Shown here: piece after piece, positions 25,243-34,729 of the stretch
How the letters are laid out: every line of letters starts with the position of its first letter
Numbering within the stretch: the first letter of the stretch is position 1
From: Bradyrhizobium niftali
GTDB lineage: Bacteria; Pseudomonadota; Alphaproteobacteria; Rhizobiales; Xanthobacteraceae
Direction of reading: 5' to 3'
NCBI RefSeq assembly: GCF_004571025.1
Contig: NZ_SPQT01000026.1
Location: forward strand, 62,001 to 126,000
DNA length: 64,000 nt
Position numbers and translations under genes: made by a program
The notes under the pieces: model-generated
What the model was told of the DNA's origin: nothing
The model's input: the letters and a program-made list of their open reading frames with translations, nothing else
Database searches by the model: none

Positions 25243-26327
25243 CAGGCGGCTCCCTCCACCAGAATGCTGTCGGCATAGACGTGGACATGCGACGGATCGA
25301 ACTTCAGCCCGGCGGTGCCGTCCGCGCCGGTGAAGCCCGCGGGCGCACGCGCTGCGAGTTTCGCGTCGCCGAGGCGCGTGCGCGCGAAGCGGATGCGGCC
25401 GAGGTCGTCGATGCGCTCGATCTTCGCGGAGAGCAGGCCCGGCGCCGGCGCAACGGCTTCGACGAATTCCGGCCGAACGCCGATCTCGATCTTCGCGCCC
25501 GCGGGCAGATGATCGTAGCTGCGGTTCAGCGCGATGACGTGACCGTCGATCCGGGCCTCGCGTCCCCTCACCTCGGCCGGCAGGATGTTCATACCGGGCG
25601 AGCCGATGAAATAGCCGACGAAGGTGTGCGCCGGCTTGTCGAACAGCTCGGCCGGCGTGCCGCTCTGCACGACGCGGCCGTCATGCATGACGACGACGGT
25701 GTCGGCGAAGGTCAGCGCCTCGGTCTGGTCGTGGGTGACGTAGATCATCGTGAGATCGAGCTCGCGATGCAGCGCCTTGAGCTTCGAGCGCAGTTGCCAT
25801 TTCAGCTCGGGATCGATCACGGTCAGCGGCTCGTCGAACAGCACGGCGGCGACGTCGGAACGGACGAGGCCGCGGCCGAGCGAGATCTTCTGCTTGGCGT
25901 CGGCCGTGAGCCGCGTCGCCTTGCGGTTCAGATAGGGTTCGAGGTCGAGCAGGCGGCCGATCTCGGCGACGCGCCTGTCGATCTCGGCTTTCGGCACGCC
26001 GCGGTTCTTCAGCGGAAACGCCAGGTTCTGCCCCACCGTCATGGTGTCGTAGATCACCGGAAACTGGAACACCTGGGCGATGTTGCGCTTCTGGGTTGAC
26101 AGCGGTGTGATGTCCTTGCCGTCGAACAGGATTTTCCCCCGCGACGGCGTGATGATGCCGGAGATGACGTTGAGCAGCGTGGTCTTGCCGCAACCGGACG
26201 GGCCGAGCAGCGCATAGGCGCCGCCCTGCCGCCAGGTCATGGTCACCGGCTTCAGCGCAAAGCTTTCCTGCGGCGCAGCATTGCCGCCGTAGGAGTGGGC
26301 GAGATCGACGAGGTCAATGCGGGCCAT
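25242..26327 (-). CDS. glpT: Glycerol ABC transporter ATPase GlpT, degenerate signature motif
   Basis: The protein has 361 residues. The ABC ATPase domain has an intact Walker A (GPSGCGKT, 42-49), a Q-loop glutamine (VFQFPV), Walker B with the catalytic Glu (VLFDE, 162-166) and the switch His (YVTHD, H199). The ABC signature is lost: LTADA (140-144) replaces LSGGQ, and the D-loop reads VID. A TOBE-like C-terminal domain follows. Its partner GlpS has an intact LSGGQ but lacks the switch His, so the defects are complementary. The gene starts 12 bases after glpS and overlaps glpP by one base. This GlpT is an ATPase, not the antiporter of the same name in E. coli. Confidence 0.94.
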
Positions 26328-26339
26328 GGCGCACCTCCC

Positions 26340-27415
<1,076 letters not shown>

Positions 27416-27419
<4 letters not shown>

Positions 27420-28966
27420 GAGCGTCCTCCCGCTTCCAGCAGGGGACTTTGCGACACGGCGTGGGTCCTGATCCAGTCGTCAAGCGCCGCGATCTCGTCG
27501 GCAGATAGTCGCAGGCCGAGCTTGGAGCGGCGCCAGACGATGTCCTCGGCGGTCACAGCCCATTCGTTGGCCATGAGGTAGCGGACCTCGCGCTCGGTCA
27601 GCGTCGCGCCGAAGGTCTGGCCGAGATCGGCGGCCGATTTCGCGTCGCCGAGCAGCTTGATGGCGCGGGTGCCATAGGCGCGCGCGAGGCGGCGCGCATG
27701 CGCGTGGGCGAGGAAGGGATAGCCGCGCTGGAGCTCGGCGATCAGCCCGTCGATGTCGGACACATCCATGTCGCCGCCGGGCAGCGGCCATTTGCCGGTC
27801 CAGCCCTCGCGCGCTTTCGCGCTGCGGAGATAGGGCGAAAGGCGCTCCAGCGCCTCTTCGGCGAGGCGGCGGTAGGTCGTGATCTTGCCGCCATAGATCG
27901 AGAGCAGCGGCACGCCGCCGGGCGTGTCGAGCTCGAACACGTAGTCGCGCGTCGCGGCCTTGGCCTCGCTGGCGCCGTCATCATAAAGCGGTCGCACACC
28001 GGAATAGGTCCAGACCACGTCCGCTGAAGTCACCGGCTTGGCCAGATACTCGCTCGCGGCGGCGCAGAGGTACTCGATCTCTTCGGGCGTCGCCTTCACC
28101 TTGGCGGGATCGCCGTCGTAGTCGCGGTCGGTGGTGCCTATCAACGTAAAGTCGTCCTGGTACGGGATCACGAAGATGATGCGGCCGTCCGCGTTCTGGA
28201 ACATGTAGGCGCGGTCGTGGTCATAGAGCTTCTTGACCACGATGTGCGAGCCCTGCACCAGGCGCACCTTGGCTTTCGCGTTCACGCCGGCGCCGCGGCC
28301 GAGCACGTCCTCGACCCAGGGGCCGCCGGCATTGACCAGCGCGCGGGCCTGGATCGACGAACGCGCGCCGGTCAGCGTGTCGACCATGCTGACGGTCCAG
28401 ATGCCGTCGGACTGCTTGATATCCGTCGCGCGGGTGCGGGTGCGGATCTCGGCGCCCTTGTCGGCGGCATCGCGCGCGTTGAGCACGACGAGACGGGCGT
28501 CGTCGACGAAGCAGTCGGAGTATTCGAACGCGCGGCTGTAGCGGTTCGGGATCAGCGGGCGGCCAACCTCGTCGCGCCTGAGATCGACCGAACGTGTCGC
28601 CGGCAGCAGGTGCCGACCGCCGATATGGTCATAGAGGAAGAGGCCGAGGCGCAGCAGCCAGGCCGGGCGCAGGCCGGCATGATGCGGCAAAACGAAACGC
28701 AGGGGACGGATGATATGGGGCGCGATGCCCCAAAGGATCTCGCGCTCGATCAGCGCCTCGCGGACCAGGCGAAACTCGTAATATTCGAGATAGCGCAGGC
28801 CGCCATGCACCAGCTTGGTCGACCAGGACGACGTCCCGCTCGCCAGATCGTTCATTTCGCACAGGAAAACCGTGTTGCCACGGCCCACCGCGTCGCGCGC
28901 GATGCCGCAGCCGTTAACACCGCCTCCGATAATGGCGAGGTCGAAAATACGCTCCAACAGACGCAT
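27416..28966 (-). CDS. glpD: FAD-dependent glycerol-3-phosphate dehydrogenase
   Basis: The ATG at 28966 (MRLLERIFDLAIIGGGVNG) gives 516 residues. The FAD Rossmann motif IIGGGVNGCGIARD, TSSWSTKLVHGGLRYLEYYE, GGPWVEDVLG and YGGKITTYRRLAEEAL are typical of aerobic GlpD. It oxidises glycerol 3-phosphate to dihydroxyacetone phosphate and passes electrons to quinone at the inner membrane. It is the first gene of the glycerol operon, reads straight into glpS, and is preceded by a strong inverted repeat likely bound by GlpR. No glycerol kinase gene (glpK) is present in the window, so it must lie elsewhere. Confidence 0.97.
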
Positions 28967-29000
28967 CCCCCGGCGATTCGCTCGTTCCTTCGAGCGACTA

Positions 29001-29069
29001 CTTTCGTTTTTGATTAGATCACACCGAAAAACGAAAGCAAGATGAAAGAGAGGCGAAAGGAAGTGAAAG
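29001..29069 (-). promoter_or_regulatory. Candidate GlpR operator upstream of glpD with phased GAAAG repeats
   Basis: An 11-base perfect inverted repeat (CTTTCGTTTTT at 29001-29011 and AAAAACGAAAG at 29027-29037) flanks a 15-base spacer, 35 bases upstream of the glpD start. GAAAG recurs on the plus strand at 29033, 29044, 29055 and 29065, spaced 11, 11 and 10 bases, one helical turn apart. DeoR-family regulators bind such TTTCG-type repeats, so GlpR is the obvious candidate. This is inference. Confidence 0.6.
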
Positions 29070-29183
29070 AGGAACTTTTTTTGTGGGCAGTGGGGTGAAG
29101 GAGTAGGCAGGGGCAGAGCTACCCTCCCCTGGAGGGGGAGCACGATTGCATATGACGAAGAACGTGGCGGAAAGGTCGCCTGT

Positions 29184-29298
29184 GGCCATCCTTCGAGACG
29201 CCCGCATGCGGCGGGCCCTCAGGATGAGGTCGCGTTTTGCCGCGAGATCTCAGACCCTCATGGTGAGGAGTCCGCCAAAGCGGGCGTCTCGAACCATG
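29184..29298. repeat. Palindromic repeat family E, copy 1
   Basis: It starts GGCCATCCTTCGAGACGCC and ends GGCGTCTCGAACCATG on the plus strand, with inner halves CCCTCAGGATGAGG and CTCATGGTGAGGAG. A second copy is at 62317-62431. It lies in the gap between glpR and glpD. Confidence 0.88.
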
Positions 29299-29344
29299 CA
29301 GGCCCAGCAGGTTGGGCAGCTTCCCCGCCGTGGAAGATGAGCCG

Positions 29345-30190
29345 CTATCTCAGCCGGACCACCGGCGCGGCTTCGGGCGCGGCATCCGGCGCTTCGGCCT
29401 GCGCATCATCGATATCCGCCCCCTTCGGCATCGCCTCCACCACTTCGATGCCCTTGCTGTGGCAGATGGTGGCGAGGCGCTCGGGCAGCTCCTGGTCGGT
29501 GACGAAGGTCTGGATCTGGGTCATGTGGGCGATGCGCACCGGCGCGCTGCGCCGAAGCTTCGTCGAATCCGCCACCAGCATGACACTGCGGGCATTGGCG
29601 ATGATGGCTTGCGCGACCTGCACCTCGCGATAGTCGAAGTCGAGCAGCGCGCCCTCCTCGTCGATCGCGGAGGCGCCGATGATGGCGTAATCGACCTTGA
29701 ACTGGCCGATCAGCTGCGTCGCGGTCGAGCCGACCACCGCACCGTCGGCGCGTCGCACCGTGCCGCCGGCAACCACCACCTCGATGCGGGGATGGCGATA
29801 GAGCAGCATCGCGACATTGAGGTTGTTGGTGATGACGAGAAGATCCTCGTGCGAGGTCAGCGCGCTCGCGACCTCCTCCGTCGTGGTGCCGATGTTGATG
29901 AAGAGCGAGCATCCGTTCGGGATAAGCGAGGCGGCCGCAGCCCCAATCGCCTTCTTCTCCTCGGCGGCGACGAAGCGGCGTGCCTCATAGGCGAGGTTTT
30001 CCACGCCCGAGGCAATGATGGCGCCGCCGTGGATGCGGGTCAGCGAGCGCCGTTCGCAGAGGTCGTTGAGATCCTTGCGGATGGTCTGCGCCGAGACCTC
30101 GAACCGGCGCGCGAGCTCCTCGACCATGACGCGGCCGGAGGCGCGCGCGATGTTGAGGATTTCGGCTTGGCGATGGGTCAATCCGGTCAC
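29345..30190 (-). CDS. glpR: DeoR-family glycerol regulator
   Basis: The GTG at 30190 has a GAGG ribosome-binding site 9 bases upstream and gives 281 residues; no good ATG start exists. Residues about 5-55 are a DeoR helix-turn-helix (LTHRQAEILNIARASGRVMV, then SAQTIRKDLNDLCERRSL). The sugar-phosphate sensor has NIGTTTEEVASAL and the VADSTKLRRSAPVRI end. In E. coli and pseudomonads GlpR represses glp genes and is relieved by glycerol 3-phosphate. Position directly upstream of glpD on the same strand supports the same role. The C-terminus has an Ala/Asp/Glu-rich tail. Confidence 0.9.
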   Translation of the reverse strand: MTGLTHRQAEILNIARASGRVMVEELARRFEVSAQTIRKDLNDLCERRSLTRIHGGAIIASGVENLAYEARRFVAAEEKKAIGAAAASLIPNGCSLFINIGTTTEEVASALTSHEDLLVITNNLNVAMLLYRHPRIEVVVAGGTVRRADGAVVGSTATQLIGQFKVDYAIIGASAIDEEGALLDFDYREVQVAQAIIANARSVMLVADSTKLRRSAPVRIAHMTQIQTFVTDQELPERLATICHSKGIEVVEAMPKGADIDDAQAEAPDAAPEAAPVVRLR

Positions 30191-30281
30191 GGCAATGGCC
30201 TCAAATCTGGAAGATGCATGGTGCGGCGGTTCGCGCGATCGGTCAATGCGCGCCCCGATCACGGTTAACGGACGAGGCCTC

Positions 30282-30968
30282 TCACCACGCCATCGCGGCA
30301 GCCAGAGACGCGAGCAGGTCCGGATCGTCGAAGGCGCCGGCGGAGGCGACCGCGCCGGCTGCAATCAGGTCAGCATGGCCGAGGCTGGTCCGGATCCCGA
30401 TGGTCGGAATGCCGGCCGCCGTGGCCGATTGCACGCCGGTGCGGGAGTCCTCGAATGCGACCGAGGTTTCCGGCCTCGCGCCGACGAAGCGCAGCCCTTC
30501 CTGATAGGGCAGCGGATGCGGCTTGCCGTGCGGCAGCTCGTCGCCGATCACGAGCGCCTTGAAACGGTGCGTGATGCCGAGGCCGGAGAGCAGCAGCTCG
30601 GCGTTGAGACGCGGCGCGTTGGTCACGGCAACCATGGGAACGCCGGCCGCGTCCGCCCGGTCGAGCAACGCCATCAGGCCCGGCAGCGGCTCGATCTGCC
30701 CGGCGACGAGCGCGCGGAAGACTTCCTCCTTCTCATCGAGGATCAAGGCGCGCCGTTCCGGCGCCTCGTCGGGCAGAAAGCGCTCCCCGATCGATACATT
30801 GGCGAACCCTTGCAGCTCCCTCGAGAACCGCGCGTGATCGAAGACATGGCCGCGAGGGCCGAGCACCTCGTTGAAGGCCTTCAGGTGCAGCGGGTCGGTA
30901 TTGGCAAGCGTACCGTCGATGTCGAACAGCAATGCCCTGCCCGTCGCATTGTCCTTGGCCTCGATCAT
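30282..30968 (-). CDS. HAD-superfamily hydrolase, subfamily IA
   Basis: The ATG at 30968 (MIEAKDNATGRALLFDIDGT) gives 228 residues. Motif I is LLFDIDGTLANTDPLH, motif II VTNAP, motif III the Lys in GKPHPLPY, and motif IV AFEDSRTGVQSA. A cap domain at about 25-90 places it with phosphoglycolate-phosphatase or beta-phosphoglucomutase-like enzymes. Being 91 bases upstream of glpR on the same strand, it might act on glycerol 3-phosphate or a related phosphate ester, but that is only suggested by context. Confidence 0.85.
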   Translation of the reverse strand: MIEAKDNATGRALLFDIDGTLANTDPLHLKAFNEVLGPRGHVFDHARFSRELQGFANVSIGERFLPDEAPERRALILDEKEEVFRALVAGQIEPLPGLMALLDRADAAGVPMVAVTNAPRLNAELLLSGLGITHRFKALVIGDELPHGKPHPLPYQEGLRFVGARPETSVAFEDSRTGVQSATAAGIPTIGIRTSLGHADLIAAGAVASAGAFDDPDLLASLAAAMAW

Positions 30969-31123
30969 TTCCGTACTTTCCCAATTGCACGACGCATCGA
31001 TGCGCGACACGTATCAATATGGCTGCGATCGCGCAATGACGCATGCACATGACGACGCCGTGACCACTCGACAAAGCCGCGCGCGGCTGCAACACTCTCT
31101 TCAAGATCAAAAAGGAGGAAACG

Positions 31124-31585
31124 ATGACGATCAATCGACGCGATCTGGCTCTCTCGACCCTGGCCGTTCCAGCTCTTGCCGCGCTCGCTCTCACGACGCC
31201 GGCACTGGCCGCCTCGGCGGACGAAGAGGCCGTGGCGAAGAAGGTGGAGGCCTTCCGCCTCGCCCAGATCGCGGCCGACCCGAAGGCGCTCGGCGCGCTG
31301 TGCTGGGACGATCTGAGCTACAGCCATTCCAGCGGCAAGGTGGAGGACAAGGCGACCTTCATCACCAACGCCACCGACGGCAAATCGAAATTCCTGTCGA
31401 TCGAATACAAGGACCCGACCATCAAGGTCGTCGGCCCGACCGCAATCGTGCGCTTCCATTGGATGGCGGAACAGGAGATGACGGCCGATGGGAAAAAAGT
31501 GCCGACCAACCTTCACATCCTGATGAACTGGCAGAAGCAGGGCGACGACTGGAAGCTGCTGTCACGCGCGGCGACGAAATTGTAG
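31124..31585 (+). CDS. Exported SnoaL/NTF2-like (DUF4440) protein
   Basis: The protein has 153 residues with an AAGGAGGAAACG ribosome-binding site. The N-terminus MTINRRDLALSTLAVPALAA has a twin-arginine motif (NRRDLAL) and a hydrophobic core, so export by Tat is likely. The mature part is an NTF2-like cone: EAFRLAQIAADPKALGALCW, YSHSSGKVEDKATFI, IVRFHWMAE and LMNWQKQGDDWKLLSRA. The cluster matches DUF4440. Such folds act as small enzymes or ligand-binding proteins, but the ligand is unknown. It has no obvious partner. Confidence 0.85.
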   Translation: MTINRRDLALSTLAVPALAALALTTPALAASADEEAVAKKVEAFRLAQIAADPKALGALCWDDLSYSHSSGKVEDKATFITNATDGKSKFLSIEYKDPTIKVVGPTAIVRFHWMAEQEMTADGKKVPTNLHILMNWQKQGDDWKLLSRAATKL

Positions 31586-31596
31586 TGGCACCTCTT

Positions 31597-31748
31597 ACCC
31601 TCTCCCCCTGTGGGAGAGGGTGGCTCGCCGCAAAGCGGCGAGACGGGTGAGGGGTTGCCTCCGCGAGCACACCTCTCACAGCTGAGTTCGCCGATAGAAC
31701 CCCTCATCCGGCGCTTCGCGCCACCTTCTCCCACAAGGGGAGAAGGGA
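31597..31748. repeat. Palindromic repeat family C, copy 2
   Basis: It starts ACCCTCTCCCCCTGTGGGAG, contains GGCTCGCCGCAAAGCGGCG, and its right arm ends CTTCTCCCACAAGGGGAGAA. It follows the DUF4440 gene and resembles the compound copy at 11873-12070. Confidence 0.85.
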
Positions 31749-31815
31749 GGGCAGCTGTGAACTCGGCAAAAGATTCCGGGCTCGCGCTACGCGCGCCCCG
31801 GAAGGGCAGGCGAAA

Positions 31816-32007
31816 CTACGCCGCTTCCTCCACATCGCCGTTAACCAGCTTGCGCGCGGCGCGCTCGGCTTCGCGGGCGTTGCGGAAGAGCTGGCCTTCG
31901 AGGCGGTAGAAGCGGTCGGACGAGGCGAAAAAACAGTAGCCTCCTTGAGAACGAACGACGATACCTGCGGTCTGCGAATTGACTTCGATGATGTAGCTGT
32001 CCGGCAT
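31816..32007 (-). CDS. Hypothetical 63-residue protein under a predicted EcfG promoter
   Basis: The ATG at 32007 (MPDSYIIEVNSQTAGIVVRS) gives 63 residues. A longer frame exists but would run through the promoter. The sequence continues GGYCFFASSDRFYRLEGQLF and ends in NAREAERAARKL, a small beta-rich body with a helical tail. I do not recognise a named family. A perfect GGAAC-N16-CGTT element ends 30 bases upstream, which marks it as a candidate member of the general stress regulon. Confidence 0.7.
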   Translation of the reverse strand: MPDSYIIEVNSQTAGIVVRSQGGYCFFASSDRFYRLEGQLFRNAREAERAARKLVNGDVEEAA

Positions 32008-32037
32008 GGCCCGTAGATTCCTCAAGTGCGGGCAAAT

Positions 32038-32062
32038 AACGACACTTCTGCCCAAAGGTTCC
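32038..32062 (-). promoter_or_regulatory. EcfG (general stress sigma factor) promoter
   Basis: On the minus strand GGAAC (32062-32058) and CGTT (32041-32038) are separated by exactly 16 bases, the consensus for the PhyR-NepR-EcfG regulon of Bradyrhizobium and related bacteria. It sits 30 bases ahead of the start codon at 32007. Confidence 0.75.
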
Positions 32063-32198
32063 TGGGCATTTGAGGCCGTTTCCACCCCGAATCGACGTGC
32101 AATTGAGTACGCCGGGACCTCATCCGTTTTATGACTTGTTCTTGGCGAAGACGCGACGATCGCGGATGAAGCGCCGCGCGGTCATACGCCGCGCGCGA

Positions 32199-32609
32199 TT
32201 ACGTCGCGATCGCCGTGTCGGTCGGGCGAACCGCCTGCGGGCGGCCGTGTTCGTCGATCGAGACGTAGGTGAAGTTGCCATCGGTGACGAGGAACGGATG
32301 TTCCTCTCCGCGGCGCAGCGCCCACGCCTCCAGATGCACCGTCAACGAGGTGCGCCCGACACGCACGAGATTGGCATAGACCGAGACGAGATCGCCGACA
32401 TAGACGGCTTTGCGAAAGTTCATCGCCTCGATCGCAACCGTCACGGTGCGCGACTTCGCCACCTTCGAGGCGAACACGCCGCCGCCGACGTCCATCTGGC
32501 TGAGCAGCCAGCCGCCGAAAATGTCGCCGTTCGCGTTGGTGTCGGCCGGCATCGCCAGCGTGCGGATGCAGAGATCGCCGTTCGGCCCGGTATTCGCCTG
32601 TTCGTTCAT
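32199..32609 (-). CDS. Acyl-CoA thioesterase, YciA-type hotdog protein
   Basis: The protein has 136 residues. The hotdog fold has the YciA/BACH pattern: LCIRTLAMPADTNANGDIFG, then GWLLSQMDVGGGVFASKVA, with the catalytic Asp in the NANGDIFGGWL turn, and VVAIEAMNF-like VTVAIEAMNFRKAVYVGD. It hydrolyses acyl-CoA to free acid and CoA in the cytoplasm. It starts 21 bases after fadJ and is the last gene of the fadE-fadI-fadJ set, where it may release CoA from overflow acyl-CoA. Confidence 0.92.
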   Translation of the reverse strand: MNEQANTGPNGDLCIRTLAMPADTNANGDIFGGWLLSQMDVGGGVFASKVAKSRTVTVAIEAMNFRKAVYVGDLVSVYANLVRVGRTSLTVHLEAWALRRGEEHPFLVTDGNFTYVSIDEHGRPQAVRPTDTAIAT

Positions 32610-32630
32610 GCCTCTCTCACTTGAGATTGC

Positions 32631-34727
32631 TCACTTGAAATTGTCCCAACCCGCGTCGGGCGCGAAACGTCCGCCGAATCGTTCGGCGAGCTCACGCAAG
32701 GTGGACACGACATTATCCACGCCGCGGGAGCGCGCATAGTTCAGTGGACCGCCGCGGAACGGTGCATACCCCGTGCCGAAGATCATGGCGCCATCGACCG
32801 CGTCGGGATCGTCGACGATGCCTTCGCGAAGCGCCGCGACGCAGACGTTGGACATCGGCAGCACCAGGCGGTCGATCATCTGGTCGGTCACACGCGGGCC
32901 GGTCTCGGGGAGCGGCGCCTTCTCCGCCTTGCCGTCCTTCCAGGTGTAGAAGCCCCTGCCGGTCTTGCGGCCGAGCTCGCCCTTGGCGACCTTCTCGCGC
33001 AGCCAGGCCGGTGTCGGGGGCAACAGATCGCCGAACTTGGTGCGCAGCATGTCGCCGACATCGAGGCAGATGTCGAGCCCGACCTGGTCGGCAAGCTCGA
33101 TCGGCCCCATCGGCATGCCGAACTGCTCGGCCGCGGCGTCGATCAGGCGCTGGTCGGTCTTCTCGTCCAGCATCACCATCGCCTCCAGCATGTAGGGCGT
33201 CAGCGCGCGGTTGACGAGGAAGCCGGGCGAGCTCTTCACGGCGAGCGGCAGGCGGTCGATCGCGCCGACGAAGGCGAGCGCCTCTTTCAACACTTGCGGA
33301 TCGTTGCCGTCATGGCTGACGACCTCGACCAGTTGCAGCCGCGACACCGGATTGAAGAAGTGCAGTCCGACCAGCCGCTCTGGCCGCGCCAGCGTGGTGC
33401 GCAGGTCCTGAAGCGGAATGCTCGAGGTGTTGGTCGCGAGAATCGCGCCCGGCTTCATCCGCGGCTCGAGGCCGGCATGGACCTTCTGCTTGAGCTCGAG
33501 CTTTTCCGGCACCGCCTCGATGACGAGATCGGCGTTGCGGACGCCCTCCCCGTCCATGTCCGGAAGCAGACGATCGAGGGCGTCGCGCACGTCGGTGGGT
33601 TTGCGGATGATCTTGCCGTAAAGCTCGGCCGCGCGCTTCACCGCGCCCGCGATCGGCTCCGCCTTCATGTCCGCGAGCGAGACCCGCAGCCCCTGCCCCG
33701 CACACCACGCCGCGATGTCGCCGCCCATGGCGCCGGCGCCGATGACATGGACATGCTTCACCGTGTTGCCGGAGCCTGCCGCCTTCTTCATCTGCTCGCG
33801 CAGGAAGAAGACGCGGATCAGATTCTGTGCCGTCGGCGTCACCATCAGCTTGGCGAATGACGCCTGCTCGGCCCCGAGCATCGCAGCCTTGCTGCCGCCA
33901 TGCGTCTCCCAGAGATCGATCAGCGCGTAAGGCGCCGGATAGTGCTCGCGCGGTGCCGCCTTCGCAGCCTCCGAGCGCATGCGCTTGGCGAGCAGTCCAC
34001 GCACCGGTCCGAGGTTGGCCGCGCGCGTGAGCAGGCCAGGCTTTGCCCGCTTCAGCCGGCCGAACAGCACGTCCTTCACCGCGCCACGGACGTGGCGCTC
34101 CTGCGTCACGGTATCGACGAGGCCGAGCGCTTTGGCGCGGCGTGCATCGATGGTGCGGCCGGTCAGCATCAAGGCCATCGACTGGGTCGGATTGACCAGT
34201 GCGGTAAAGCGCGCGGTGCCGCCGAGACCGGGATGCAGGCCGAGCATCACCTCGGGGAAACCGAAGCGCGCGCCGTCGATGGCGATGCGCGACTGGCAGG
34301 CGAGCGCGACCTCGAGCCCGCCGCCGAGACAGAAGCCATGGATGACCGCGACCGTCGGCAGCTTGAGTGCCTCCAGATGATCGACGACGGCATGCGCGGC
34401 GCGGATGCGCGTTTCCACCATCTCGGGATCGCTGGCGCCGCGGAATTCGTTGACGTCGGCGCCGGCGATGAAGCCGGACGGCTTTGCCGAGCGGATCACG
34501 AGGCCTGCGGGGCGCTCGGTCTCGATCGCCGCGAGCACCGCGTCGAACTCCTCCATCACGTCGGAGGACAGCGTGTTGGCGCTTGTCCCGGCGCGGTCGA
34601 ACAGCAGCCAGGCGACGCCGTCGGCATCGCGCGTCAGCTTGAAATGCTTGTAGGGGCCGTCGGCCGCCGGCTGGGGCCCGAGCATCAGCACGCGGTCGCC
34701 GAGCGCGGTCATGATCCTGGAATCCAT
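32631..34727 (-). CDS. fadJ: Multifunctional 3-hydroxyacyl-CoA dehydrogenase / enoyl-CoA hydratase
   Basis: The ATG at 34727 (MDSRIMTALGDRVLMLGPQP) gives 698 residues, usual for FadJ/FadB alpha subunits. The N-terminal crotonase domain has FIAGADVNEF and CLGGGLEVALACQSRIA. The NAD domain starts near residue 325 with HVIGAGAMGGDIAAWCA. The HCDH part has NTSSIPLQDL, then GLHFFNPVSRLQLVEVV. It catalyses hydration and oxidation steps of beta-oxidation. Two bases separate it from fadI, so the pair is co-translated. Whether to call it FadJ or FadB is convention; the thiolase partner is of the FadI type. Confidence 0.92.
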   Translation of the reverse strand: MDSRIMTALGDRVLMLGPQPAADGPYKHFKLTRDADGVAWLLFDRAGTSANTLSSDVMEEFDAVLAAIETERPAGLVIRSAKPSGFIAGADVNEFRGASDPEMVETRIRAAHAVVDHLEALKLPTVAVIHGFCLGGGLEVALACQSRIAIDGARFGFPEVMLGLHPGLGGTARFTALVNPTQSMALMLTGRTIDARRAKALGLVDTVTQERHVRGAVKDVLFGRLKRAKPGLLTRAANLGPVRGLLAKRMRSEAAKAAPREHYPAPYALIDLWETHGGSKAAMLGAEQASFAKLMVTPTAQNLIRVFFLREQMKKAAGSGNTVKHVHVIGAGAMGGDIAAWCAGQGLRVSLADMKAEPIAGAVKRAAELYGKIIRKPTDVRDALDRLLPDMDGEGVRNADLVIEAVPEKLELKQKVHAGLEPRMKPGAILATNTSSIPLQDLRTTLARPERLVGLHFFNPVSRLQLVEVVSHDGNDPQVLKEALAFVGAIDRLPLAVKSSPGFLVNRALTPYMLEAMVMLDEKTDQRLIDAAAEQFGMPMGPIELADQVGLDICLDVGDMLRTKFGDLLPPTPAWLREKVAKGELGRKTGRGFYTWKDGKAEKAPLPETGPRVTDQMIDRLVLPMSNVCVAALREGIVDDPDAVDGAMIFGTGYAPFRGGPLNYARSRGVDNVVSTLRELAERFGGRFAPDAGWDNFK

Positions 34728-34729
34728 GG

